From positions 1,736,001 through 1,800,000 of the forward strand of contig NZ_AP024109.1 in the NCBI RefSeq assembly GCF_016591715.1: a stretch of 64,000 bases of DNA. Reading direction: 5' to 3'. The translations under genes and the position numbers were made by a program. The notes under the pieces are model-generated. The model worked only from the letters and a program-made list of their open reading frames with translations, did no database searches and had not been told where the DNA came from. Source of the DNA: Mesorhizobium sp. J8. Lineage in GTDB: Bacteria > Pseudomonadota > Alphaproteobacteria > Rhizobiales > Rhizobiaceae. This document shows, one piece after another, positions 8,791-16,179 of the stretch (positions are counted from its first letter, which is position 1; each line of letters opens with the position of its first letter).

Positions 8791-10521
8791 ATGCAGCTTG
8801 CCCACGTTTCCATCGAGCAGTTGAGCGTTTCCGCGATCAACATGCGCCACTCAAAGCGCGCCCCCGACATTTCCGATATCCTGCCTTCGGTCCGCGCGCG
8901 CGGCGTGCTGGTGCCGCTGCTGATCCGGCCTAACGGATCGCCAGACACCTTCGAAATCGTCGCCGGACGGCGGCGCTATTTCGCCGCCAAAACGGTCGCC
9001 GACGAGCGCGGCGAGGCCGACCCCTTGCCCTGCGCCATCATGGAGGACGGCGACGACGCCGACGCGTTGGAGGCTTCGCTGATCGAAAACATCGCCCGGC
9101 TCGATCCCGACGAGGTCTCGCAATGGGAAACATTCACCCGCCTCATCAAGGAGGGGCGGGCGGTTGCCGATATCGCCGCCACCTTCGGCCTCACCGAGCC
9201 TCAGGTGAAGCGCGTCCTGGCGCTCGGCGATCTGCTGCCCAAAATCCGCGAGGCTTATCGCCGCGAGGAGATCGACACCGAGACCGTGCGGCATCTCACC
9301 ATGGCCTCAAAGGTGCAGCAGAAGGACTGGCTCACACTCTTCGCTGATCCGAACCAGCACGCACCGCGCGGCTGGCAGTTAAAGCAGTGGCTGTTCGGCG
9401 GCCAGTCGATCTCGACCAAGGTGGCGCTGTTTCCAATCGAGAATTATGGCGGCCTGATCGTGTCGGACCTGTTCGGCGAGGAGAGCTATTTCGCCGATGC
9501 GGACCTCTTCTGGCAAAAGCAGAACGAGGCGATTGCCGCCAAGCGCGACGCCTATCTTGAGGCGGGCTGGGCGGAAGTCGTGGTCCTCGAACCCGGCCAG
9601 TATTTCCACGCATGGGACTACGAAAAGACGCCAAAGAAGAAGGGCGGCAAGGTCGTCGTCACCGTCTCGCAACGCGGCGAGGTCGAGTGCCACGAAGGCT
9701 ATCTGTCGCGCAAGGAAGCGCGCCGCGCCCGCGCAGGCGGCGAGGCCGGCGAGGCAGCCGAAACGCCGGCAAAGCCGTCGCGCCCGGAACTCAGCGGCCC
9801 GATGCAGAACTATGTCGACCTGCATCGTCATGCCGCCGTGCGCACCGCCTTGCTCGACCACGCGAGCGTCGCGTTGCGCCTGATGGTGGCCCATGCCATT
9901 GCCGGTTCCCCGCTCTGGACGGTGCGGGTCGAGGATCAGCGCGCTGCCAACGCGGCGATTGCCGAAAGCGTTGCGGCAAGCAGCGCCGAGGCTGCCTTCG
10001 CCGCCAAACGCCGCGAAGTTCTGGCGCTGCTCGGCTCGATTGATGAGGACGGCACCGTCGCCGGCGGCCACGGCGACGACTTTTCCCTCGCCAGTGTTTT
10101 CGCCCGGCTGCTGGCGCTGTCCGACGACGATGTGCTTCGCGTTCTGGCGCTGGTCATGGCCGAGACGCTTTGCGCCGGCAGCGCCATCGTCGAGGCGCTC
10201 GGCAATCATCTTGGCCTCGACATGCGCGGCTATTGGCAGCCGGACGATGCTTTCTTCGAGCTGTTGCGCGACAAGGAAATCGCCAATCGATTGCTCGCCG
10301 ATGTCGGCGGCAGCCACGTCGCCGAAGGCAATTCATCGGAGAAGGTGAAGACGCAAAAGAAGATCATCCGCGACTTCCTTTCCGGCGAAAACGGCAGGCA
10401 AAAAGTCGACGGCTGGCTGCCGCGCTGGCTGGCTTTCCCGGCCTCCGGCTACACGGATCGCGGCGGTTTCCGCACCGCCGATCAGTGGGCGAAGGTCCAG
10501 CCGCTGTTCGTGTCTGAGTGA
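8791..10521 (+). CDS. ParB/RepB/Spo0J-family nuclease-like partition protein
   Basis: 576 residues from the ATG at 8791, which follows AAAGGAGAAGAACC; the frame is open 12 codons further upstream without a ribosome site. The N-terminal ParB domain is clear: VRARGVLVPLLIRP, then the EIVAGRRRYFAAK motif and the ASLIENIARLDPDE helix. It is followed by the HTH region IAATFGLTEPQVKRVLAL near residues 125-145. The long C-terminal part is element-specific. No parA partner is in the window. Proteins of this type on rhizobial elements may act in regulation or element maintenance rather than in true partition. Confidence 0.88.
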   Translation: MQLAHVSIEQLSVSAINMRHSKRAPDISDILPSVRARGVLVPLLIRPNGSPDTFEIVAGRRRYFAAKTVADERGEADPLPCAIMEDGDDADALEASLIENIARLDPDEVSQWETFTRLIKEGRAVADIAATFGLTEPQVKRVLALGDLLPKIREAYRREEIDTETVRHLTMASKVQQKDWLTLFADPNQHAPRGWQLKQWLFGGQSISTKVALFPIENYGGLIVSDLFGEESYFADADLFWQKQNEAIAAKRDAYLEAGWAEVVVLEPGQYFHAWDYEKTPKKKGGKVVVTVSQRGEVECHEGYLSRKEARRARAGGEAGEAAETPAKPSRPELSGPMQNYVDLHRHAAVRTALLDHASVALRLMVAHAIAGSPLWTVRVEDQRAANAAIAESVAASSAEAAFAAKRREVLALLGSIDEDGTVAGGHGDDFSLASVFARLLALSDDDVLRVLALVMAETLCAGSAIVEALGNHLGLDMRGYWQPDDAFFELLRDKEIANRLLADVGGSHVAEGNSSEKVKTQKKIIRDFLSGENGRQKVDGWLPRWLAFPASGYTDRGGFRTADQWAKVQPLFVSE

Positions 10522-11057
10522 TCCTGTAACGGCAGGCGGCGGCGATTGGAACGCCGCCGCTCGGTCCGCCTGCCGGGGCTGTATCGACAGCTCGGCAAAG
10601 TCCAGCGCCGAAGCCTTTGCCGCCCCGGTTCTCGGCTGCGCGCACCACGACGGACCTCTCAAGGCACCCGGCCAAGGTCGTAAGTCGGCGCCTGCTGACT
10701 GCGCACGATTGCGATTGCACGGCACCGCCAAACATCTTCATTCCCGTCCTCGCCATCCCGACTGCTTGGCTGTGAGCGACCGCGTCTTCAGCCTGTCTCG
10801 TTTGCTCACGCCAAGACCATTCCCCTGCCGCTGGCTTGGTGACCTATGGGCGGATCCGGCCCGCCCGAAACCCTCGGCCGTCAGCTTTTTTCCCCGCCGC
10901 CTGCGGCGGCTCCTCGCGCCGCTTCGCTTCAAAAAAACTGCCTGCTCGGGTCCTCCGCTGCCGCTTCGGCCTGAAGGTTCGGGCGGGCCGGACGCGCCCA
11001 TCACGGTCCGCCATCGCAGGGGAATGGTCCCCGGCGAGAGCAAAAGGAGACTTCGAA
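10522..11057. other. Non-coding interval before DUF736 gene
   Basis: 536 bases without a supported gene. Like the leader before ardC, the last 200 bases are rich in short inverted repeats (for example CCGCCGCCTGCGGCGG) and poly-T/poly-A patches around 10,889 and 10,932. It ends with an AAAAGGAGA ribosome site for the DUF736 gene. It is probably a promoter and leader region. Confidence 0.45.
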
Positions 11058-11381
11058 ATGACCGCGATCGGATACGTCACCAAGCAGGACAACGGCGGCT
11101 ACAAGGGCCAGCTGAAGACGCTCAGCGTCCGCGCCGACATCGCCATCGTGCCCAATCAGGCAAAGAGCGCCGACACCCATCCCGACTTCCGGGTGCTGAC
11201 GCAGGGCGTCGAGGTCGGTGCCGGCTGGATCAGGACCGGCGAGGCCTCCGGCAAGGACTATGTGAGCCTGTCGATCGCTGCCCCGGAGTTCGGCCCGAGA
11301 AAACTCTACGCCAATCTCGGTCGCGCCGCCGGCCAGGATGACGACGACACCTACGCCATCATCTGGAACCCGGCCGACTGA
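11058..11381 (+). CDS. DUF736 family protein
   Basis: 107 residues, with the ATG at 11058 preceded by AAAAGGAGACTTCGAA. It matches the DUF736 pattern: the start MTAIGYVTKQDNGGYKGQLK, then TLSVRADIAIVPN, a PDFRVLTQGVEVGAGW segment and a YVSLSIAAPEFGPRKLYANL segment. Length is typical. The family is common on rhizobial conjugative elements and plasmids near traG/rlxS/trb genes, but no biochemical role is known. It is separated from its neighbours by intergenic DNA on both sides and is probably transcribed on its own. Confidence 0.9.
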   Translation: MTAIGYVTKQDNGGYKGQLKTLSVRADIAIVPNQAKSADTHPDFRVLTQGVEVGAGWIRTGEASGKDYVSLSIAAPEFGPRKLYANLGRAAGQDDDDTYAIIWNPAD

Positions 11382-11548
11382 TCGGCCGCCGCCAAAGCCC
11401 CCGCGCCGCCACCGGCGCGGGGCCTCTTCAAGGCCATCCAGCCCGCCTTGAGGGGCGGCGAAAACTCACGACCCACTCTTCGCCGGTCCCGCAAACGTCC
11501 CCACTCACCGATCCTCGCGTCCTCTCCTGAACCGATGCGAGGATCATC

Positions 11549-11797
11549 ATGGACGACGAAAACGAGCGCGCCGCCCGCGCCAAGAAAGGCAGCCCGTTCC
11601 TCAACACCGCGCAGGCTGCCTTCTATGTCGGGCTGTCGCAGCGCACGCTGGAAAAGATGCGGCTCAAGGGCGGCGGCCCTCAATTCAGGAAGCACGGCCG
11701 CTTCGTGCGCTACCACATCGACGATCTCGACACCTGGTCGAAAGGCCTGCCGCAAGCCTCTGAATCCGCAAAGGATCGTGACGGAGGCCGGTCATGA
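11549..11797 (+). CDS. rdfS: RdfS-like excisionase / recombination directionality factor
   Basis: 82 residues with a single winged helix of the MerR/excisionase type: FLNTAQAAFYVGLSQRTLEK, then GGGPQFRKHGRFVRYHIDDLD, where the recognition helix and the basic wing are visible. It overlaps traF by ATGA. The order HTH-traF-transglycosylase-rlxS is, as I recall it, that of the rdfS-traF-msi107-rlxS cluster of the M. loti symbiosis island ICEMlSymR7A, where RdfS drives excision. The function is therefore inferred from family plus position. A generic HTH regulator is the alternative. The matching integrase is not in the window. Confidence 0.72.
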   Translation: MDDENERAARAKKGSPFLNTAQAAFYVGLSQRTLEKMRLKGGGPQFRKHGRFVRYHIDDLDTWSKGLPQASESAKDRDGGRS

Positions 11798-12342
11798 TGG
11801 CGCGGCCTTCTCTTCATCTGATGGGCAGCCGTTTGCGGCGCAGCCGCGCCCGCAAGACGGTTGCCGCCATGGTTGCCGGCCTTGGCTTGATCGGCTTTTC
11901 GGCCTTGGCCAGCCCGACGCCCTTGCTGGTGTGGAACGCATCGGCCAGCGCGCCAATCGGGCTCTATGGCCTCGGCCTCGGCGCGGTTCACAGCGGCGAT
12001 TTCGTGGCTGTCCGCTTGCCCAAAATGGTCGCCGCACTTGCCGACCAACGCGGCTATCTGCCTCGCAACGTGCCGCTGGTGAAGCGCATCGCGGCACTGC
12101 CTGGCCAGCATGTCTGCGCCTTCAATGACGTCATCATCACCGGCGGCGAGATCGTCGCGCGCCGCGTGCCAACTGACCCGCAAAGCCGGACTTTGCCGTG
12201 GTGGAACGAATGCCGCCCGCTTCGTCGCGACGAGGTCTTCCTGATCAATGGCGAGGCTGCCGGCTCTTTCGACAGCCGATATTTCGGACCGGTTCCGACC
12301 CAAAACGTCATCGGGAGGCTCGTGCCGCTATGGACCGAGTAA
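11794..12342 (+). CDS. traF: TraF, S26-family conjugative transfer peptidase
   Basis: 182 residues. It has an N-terminal basic stretch and one membrane segment (TVAAMVAGLGLIGFSALA), then the S26 serine motif S-x-P-x-G-L-Y with the nucleophile Ser52, and the general-base Lys97 in the LVKRIAALPG motif. The C-terminal LINGEAAGSFDSRYFGPV segment is also typical. TraF matures the Trb pilin, making cyclic TrbC in the RP4 system. It starts within the end of the rdfS-like gene and overlaps the next gene by 13 bases, so the three form one operon. Confidence 0.92.
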   Translation: MMARPSLHLMGSRLRRSRARKTVAAMVAGLGLIGFSALASPTPLLVWNASASAPIGLYGLGLGAVHSGDFVAVRLPKMVAALADQRGYLPRNVPLVKRIAALPGQHVCAFNDVIITGGEIVARRVPTDPQSRTLPWWNECRPLRRDEVFLINGEAAGSFDSRYFGPVPTQNVIGRLVPLWTE

Positions 12343-13016
12343 CCCTCCTGATTTTGGGCATGGTGTCGATTGCACCATGCGCCTGTTCCGCCGCAATCGG
12401 TGCGCAGCCGGCCGTTCTCTCCCAAGGTCCGCAGCTGGCAAGATGGCAGCCGCACGTGACCGAGGCAAGCCGGCGTTTCGGCATTCCCGAGAGCTGGATT
12501 TATGCCGTCATGGATACCGAAAGCCGTGGCCGGACGACTTTATACGGCCGGCCGACCACGTCGCGCGCGGGCGCCATTGGCCTCATGCAGGTGATGCCTG
12601 GCACCTATGCCGAGCTGCGCGCCGCGCTTGGTCTCGGTGTTGATCCGCACGACCCGCGCGACAACATCTTGGCCGGCACCGCCTATCTGCGCGCCATGTA
12701 TGACCGCTTCGGTTTTCCGGGCCTTTTCGCCGCCTACAATGCTGGACCGGAGCGCTACGAGGCGCATGTCAAGCGCCGCCGGCCGCTGCCGAAAGAGACG
12801 GTTTTGTATCTCAAACAGCTCGAGGCGGCAGGGCTTTCGGCCGACGATATGGATGGATTCCGAGGCAAAATCCATCGCCAGAACGCGCCGAAAATCCGCT
12901 CCGGGCGAGGGTTGTTTTTCCTGCGGGACGGCGTTTCTCCAAGCAGTTCGAGCGGCGGGATTTTGGTGCCGCTTGGGTCGGGGCGGACGGGATCGGCGCG
13001 GCCGGATGGCAGGTGA
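12330..13016 (+). CDS. Lytic transglycosylase of the conjugation system
   Basis: 228 residues from the ATG at 12330, which overlaps the end of traF. The N-terminus looks like a signal or lipoprotein peptide (LLILGMVSIAPCACSAA). The SLT domain follows, with the catalytic Glu64 in MDTESRG, then GAIGLMQVMPGTYAEL, NILAGTAYLRAMYDRF and FAAYNAGPERY, the four usual motifs. It cuts peptidoglycan locally for assembly of the transfer apparatus. The C-terminal 60 residues are low complexity. An IS66 element lies 21 bases past the stop, so the gene itself is intact. Confidence 0.92.
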   Translation: MDRVTLLILGMVSIAPCACSAAIGAQPAVLSQGPQLARWQPHVTEASRRFGIPESWIYAVMDTESRGRTTLYGRPTTSRAGAIGLMQVMPGTYAELRAALGLGVDPHDPRDNILAGTAYLRAMYDRFGFPGLFAAYNAGPERYEAHVKRRRPLPKETVLYLKQLEAAGLSADDMDGFRGKIHRQNAPKIRSGRGLFFLRDGVSPSSSSGGILVPLGSGRTGSARPDGR

Positions 13017-13037
13017 GGGTGAGGGTGCTTCTCGGTC

Positions 13038-13058
13038 GTAAGCGTCCGGTCGTTGCAC
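13038..13058 (+). repeat. IS66 left terminal inverted repeat
   Basis: A 21-bp end beginning GTAAGCGTCCGGTC. It differs from the other end at three positions and is preceded directly by the target duplication TCTCGGTC. Confidence 0.95.
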
Positions 13059-13063
13059 GTCGC

Positions 13064-14593
13064 TCAACTCTTGACAGAGTTTCCGACTTCCCAAGCCCAG
13101 GGCAGGAGTTCATCGAGCCGGTTTACCGGGTGACCGTCGACCATGCGGATGAGCACATCGCGCAACCAGGCATACGGCTCGACGTCGTTGAGCTTGCAGG
13201 TTTCGATCAACGAGCACAGCACTGCCCAGCGATGACCACCGCCGTCGCTGCCCGCGAAGAGATGGTTCTTGCGCCCCAGACTGATCGGGCGGATCGCGCG
13301 CTCGACCGGATTGGTGTCGAGCTCGATGCGGCCGTCGTGCAGGAAGCGGGTCAGGCCATCCCAGCGCGAGAGCGCGTAGCGGGTGGCTTCGGCGAGCGTG
13401 CTGCGACCTGGCAACAGCGGCAGCTGTGCCTCGAGCCAGACCCGCATGGCGTCGACGATTGGTTTGGAGCGACTGCGCCTGGCTGCAAGCCGATGCCCCG
13501 GCGATTGGCCTCGAACATCGGCTTCGACGGCATAGAGTTCGCCGATCCGTCGCAAGGCTTCCACGGCGATCGGCGCGCTGGTGGCCTGCGCCACGTCGTA
13601 GAACTTGCGCCGCGTGTGACTCCAGCAGGCGGCCAGAACGATATCTCCCTTACCGGTAAGGCGCTCGAACCCGGCATAGCCATCGACATGCAGAACGCCC
13701 TTGAAGTGCTCGAGATGAGAGACGGGACGCTCGGCTTTGCGATCCGGCGCAAACAGGTAGACCGCGGCCGGTGGCTCCGGTCCGCTCCATGGCCTCTGCT
13801 CGCGGGCGTAGACCCAAAGCCTTCCCGTCTTGGTGCGGCCGCGCCCTGGATCGAGCACCGGGACCGGTGTGTCATCGGCAAAAAGATGGTTCGAGGCGAA
13901 GACGCTTTTGGCGAGCCGCTCGTGCAGGGCTTCCAGCCACCAGCAGGCGCCGCCGACCCAGCCGGCGAGTGTCGAACGCGGAAGCTCGACGCCATTGCGG
14001 GCGAAGATCTGCGACTGCCGATAGAGCGGCGTGTGATCGCAATATTTGCTGACCAGGACCTGGGCGAGCAGCGCCGGCGTCGCCAATCCGCCGGCGATCG
14101 GCCGCTCCGGAGCAGGCGCTTGCACCACGGTCTCGCACACGCGACACGCATATTTTGGCCGCGTCGTCCTGATCACGCGAAGCTGTGCTGGTACCCAGTC
14201 CAGCATCTCGCTGACACTTTCGCCGATGGCATGCAGTGTGCCGCCGCAGCACGCGCAGATCATGTTGTCGACATCCACCAGAACGTCCTCGCGCGGCAGA
14301 TGATCGGGCAGTGGCTTGCGATGCGACGGCCGCTCGGCCGATGGCTTGCCTACGAACGGGCGGCTCTCCTGAATGCGGGCGATATCGGCGTCGAGTTCTT
14401 CCAACGCGAGCGCAAGCTGATCGGGATCGAGGCGCTCGGAGCTGCGGCCGAACTGCGTCCGCTGGAGCTTTTTGATGATCGACTGAAGCCGTTCGATCTC
14501 GCCGTCGCGGCTCTCGACGGCAGCCGCCATGTCGCGCACGAGACGTTGAAGAAGAGCTGGATCGGATGGCAGGTTTTCGAGATCGACCAACAT
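13064..14593 (-). CDS. tnpC: IS66 family transposase TnpC
   Basis: 509 residues from the ATG at 14593; a GTG eight codons earlier is possible. The N-terminus is a coiled coil (leucine-rich, with ESRDGEIERLQSIIKKLQ). Next comes the IS66 zinc-finger region with a CACCGG motif, then the ARPKYACRVC-type Cys pair, the helical VSKYCDHTPLYRQSQIF block, and the DDE-type catalytic core around HVDGYAGFERL and CWSHTRRKFYDV. The C-terminal YALSRWDGLTRFLHDGRIE and the DTNPVERAIRP motif are diagnostic of the family. It appears full length and intact. Confidence 0.96.
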   Translation of the reverse strand: MLVDLENLPSDPALLQRLVRDMAAAVESRDGEIERLQSIIKKLQRTQFGRSSERLDPDQLALALEELDADIARIQESRPFVGKPSAERPSHRKPLPDHLPREDVLVDVDNMICACCGGTLHAIGESVSEMLDWVPAQLRVIRTTRPKYACRVCETVVQAPAPERPIAGGLATPALLAQVLVSKYCDHTPLYRQSQIFARNGVELPRSTLAGWVGGACWWLEALHERLAKSVFASNHLFADDTPVPVLDPGRGRTKTGRLWVYAREQRPWSGPEPPAAVYLFAPDRKAERPVSHLEHFKGVLHVDGYAGFERLTGKGDIVLAACWSHTRRKFYDVAQATSAPIAVEALRRIGELYAVEADVRGQSPGHRLAARRSRSKPIVDAMRVWLEAQLPLLPGRSTLAEATRYALSRWDGLTRFLHDGRIELDTNPVERAIRPISLGRKNHLFAGSDGGGHRWAVLCSLIETCKLNDVEPYAWLRDVLIRMVDGHPVNRLDELLPWAWEVGNSVKS

Positions 14594-14665
14594 GATCGAT
14601 TCTATCACAAACAGCACCGGAACCCAAGGATTCCGGGCTTCTTTACGACAATAGAAGTGCCGCTT

Positions 14666-15019
14666 TCAGCCCGCCAGCATCGGTCGCCAGAAGCGCTCCG
14701 GCGCGCGCCAGTCGATACCCTCGATGAGCATCGCGAGTTGTGCCGGCGACAGCGCCACCGAGCCACCAGGCTCAGCCAGGCGCGGCCACATGAACTGTCC
14801 GTGGTCCATCCGCTTGGTGAACAGGCACAGTCCCGTTCCATCCCAAAAAAGGATCTTCAGGAGCGAGGCATTCTTGCCGCGGAAGACGAACAGATGGCCC
14901 GAGAACGGATCCTTCTTCAGATGCTCCTGGATCAGCGTGGCGAGCCCATCGAGCCCTTTGCGCATGTCGGTGTGACCCAATGCAAGATGCACTTTCACGC
15001 CCGCCGGAACGACGATCAT
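14666..15019 (-). CDS. tnpB: IS66 accessory protein TnpB
   Basis: 117 residues, typical TnpB length. Diagnostic motifs are the MRKGLDGLATLIQEHL helix, DPFSGHLFVFRGKNA, LKILFWDGTGLCLFTKR and the C-terminal LIEGIDWRAPER. Its start overlaps the end of the tnpA-like gene by ATGA, and 72 bases separate it from tnpC. It is required with TnpA and TnpC for IS66 transposition, although its molecular role is not settled. Confidence 0.96.
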   Translation of the reverse strand: MIVVPAGVKVHLALGHTDMRKGLDGLATLIQEHLKKDPFSGHLFVFRGKNASLLKILFWDGTGLCLFTKRMDHGQFMWPRLAEPGGSVALSPAQLAMLIEGIDWRAPERFWRPMLAG

Positions 15020-15921
15020 GATGCCTTCTCCTTGCCGGCCAGATGCCGCTTGACCGCAGCCGAGGTGGTGCCCGCCGGTGCGAACACGCGCCGCCCATCG
15101 TCCAGTTCGATCGCCACCATGCCGTCCGGCGGTCGCACGAGATCGCGCAATGCTGCTAGCGTCGGCAGCTCATTGTCTGCGCCGTCGGTAAGCACCACCG
15201 TTGCTAGTCGCGGCGCCTTGCGGGCGGTCAGGCCGAACTCCTCGCGCCAGCGGAACACCATGCTGGTGGCAATCCCATGCCGGCGGCAAACCTGCGCCAC
15301 GGCGACGCCGGGCTTCTCCGTCTCCTGCACGATCGCCTGCTTCTGTTCGTCGCTGAAGCTCCGCCGGTGCGATCGCCCATCCACCGGTTCCGGTGTCAAG
15401 CGATATGCGCGTCGCGCGCAATTAGCAGCGCTGCTTAATTGGGCCCGGGCACTCGGATGAAGAAGCGATCGCCAGTCCATTTCGTTGCCGGATTCCTCCA
15501 GGCGATCGCGCCAGATTCGCAGCGCATGTCGCGACAGCCCGAGCGCGGCGGCGTACTCGGCATGACCCATGCCACTCCAGTTCAGCGCCTCGACATGCAT
15601 GCTCCAGAACGCCCGAAGCGCGATCGGACCGCTGTCCGTGCGCTTGCCGTAGCGATAGCGCGGCCGCCTTTGGGGACGCTTCTCCTGCGGCGTCTTGCGC
15701 TGGCGTCCGGTCTTCTTCCGGCGCAAATTCTGCAGCTTTTCCGCACGTTTGCGCAGGTCGTCGCTGCTCACCAGATGGTGCATCCACAGATCGAAAGACC
15801 TGATCGAGAGATCGCGCTGGCGGCAGAATTCCTGTGCACTGAGATTGCTGCCGAGCCAGCTCGCGACCTGCGACGACCAGTAGGGACTGTTGGCCTTGGC
15901 CCAGGAGCGGCGAGGCGCCAT
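15016..15921 (-). CDS. tnpA: IS66 TnpA, long form with extra N-terminal domain
   Basis: 301 residues from the ATG at 15921, chosen because GGAGG lies 8 bases upstream; a GTG five codons earlier exists. The C-terminal half is a standard TnpA: FSDEQKQAIVQETEK, then a VAQVCRRHGIATSMVFRWR helix-turn-helix. The N-terminal 170 residues are extra. They include a second accessory-type motif (SWAKANSPYWSSQVASWLG, AQEFCRQRDLS) and an Arg/Lys-rich linker. Usual TnpA proteins are about 130 residues. This looks like a fusion of two DNA-binding accessory modules and may set the element's subgroup. Confidence 0.85.
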   Translation of the reverse strand: MAPRRSWAKANSPYWSSQVASWLGSNLSAQEFCRQRDLSIRSFDLWMHHLVSSDDLRKRAEKLQNLRRKKTGRQRKTPQEKRPQRRPRYRYGKRTDSGPIALRAFWSMHVEALNWSGMGHAEYAAALGLSRHALRIWRDRLEESGNEMDWRSLLHPSARAQLSSAANCARRAYRLTPEPVDGRSHRRSFSDEQKQAIVQETEKPGVAVAQVCRRHGIATSMVFRWREEFGLTARKAPRLATVVLTDGADNELPTLAALRDLVRPPDGMVAIELDDGRRVFAPAGTTSAAVKRHLAGKEKAS

Positions 15922-15983
15922 CCGAATATCCTCCACAAACCGAAGGAACCCGACATGACGCGAGATTGCACTACTTCAAATAT

Positions 15984-16004
15984 GTGCAGGGACCGGACGG
16001 TTAC
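15984..16004 (-). repeat. IS66 right terminal inverted repeat
   Basis: On the minus strand it begins GTAACCGTCCGGTC. It pairs with the left end, 18 of 21 positions, and is followed directly by the second copy of TCTCGGTC. Confidence 0.95.
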
Positions 16005-16057
16005 TCTCGGTCGGGAGGCCGGCCGGGAAGCGGGGTGGCGAAGGCAAGATAAAGACA

Positions 16058-16120
16058 CCGCCTCCGCGAGGCGGGTAAGTGTTTGTCTGCACATCGTTTT
16101 TCCGGGAGGCACCCTCCGGC
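16058..16120 (+). other. Candidate oriT-like inverted repeats upstream of the relaxase gene
   Basis: A perfect 7-bp hairpin (CCGCCTC, loop CGC, GAGGCGG) at 16058-16074 is followed by a short AT-richer stretch, then a second imperfect hairpin (CCGGGAGG / CCTCCGG) at about 16103-16120. Inverted repeats next to a less GC-rich stretch just upstream of a relaxase gene are what an origin of transfer would look like. No known nic core such as ATCCTG was found, so this is only a candidate. Confidence 0.25.
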
Positions 16121-16179
16121 GTTAGGAGAGCTGATCAGCGCAAGCCGTTGATGTGATTCATGAATAGCGGGAGGCTGCA

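Larger units (their letters stand above)
13038..16004 (-). mobile_element. Complete IS66-family insertion sequence
   Basis: 2,967 bases bounded by 21-bp terminal inverted repeats that begin GTAA and match at 18 of 21 positions. They share the blocks CGTCCGGTC and TGCAC. The 8 bases on each side (13030-13037 and 16005-16012) are identical, TCTCGGTC, which is the target duplication size expected for IS66. Three genes on the minus strand are intact: a TnpA-type protein, TnpB and the TnpC transposase. The perfect duplication points to a fairly recent insertion into the gap between the transglycosylase and relaxase genes. Confidence 0.97.

Noticed and set aside
8791..10521. Taking the ParB-like protein as proof of a plasmid replicon
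   Set aside because: No parA, repC or iterons are seen. ParB-like proteins of this type are standard in mesorhizobial conjugative elements.
13013..15460. A very long plus-strand open frame (about 815 codons)
   Set aside because: It is antisense to the IS66 genes tnpC and tnpB, which have clear domains and fit the IS structure. The plus frame has no recognisable domain.
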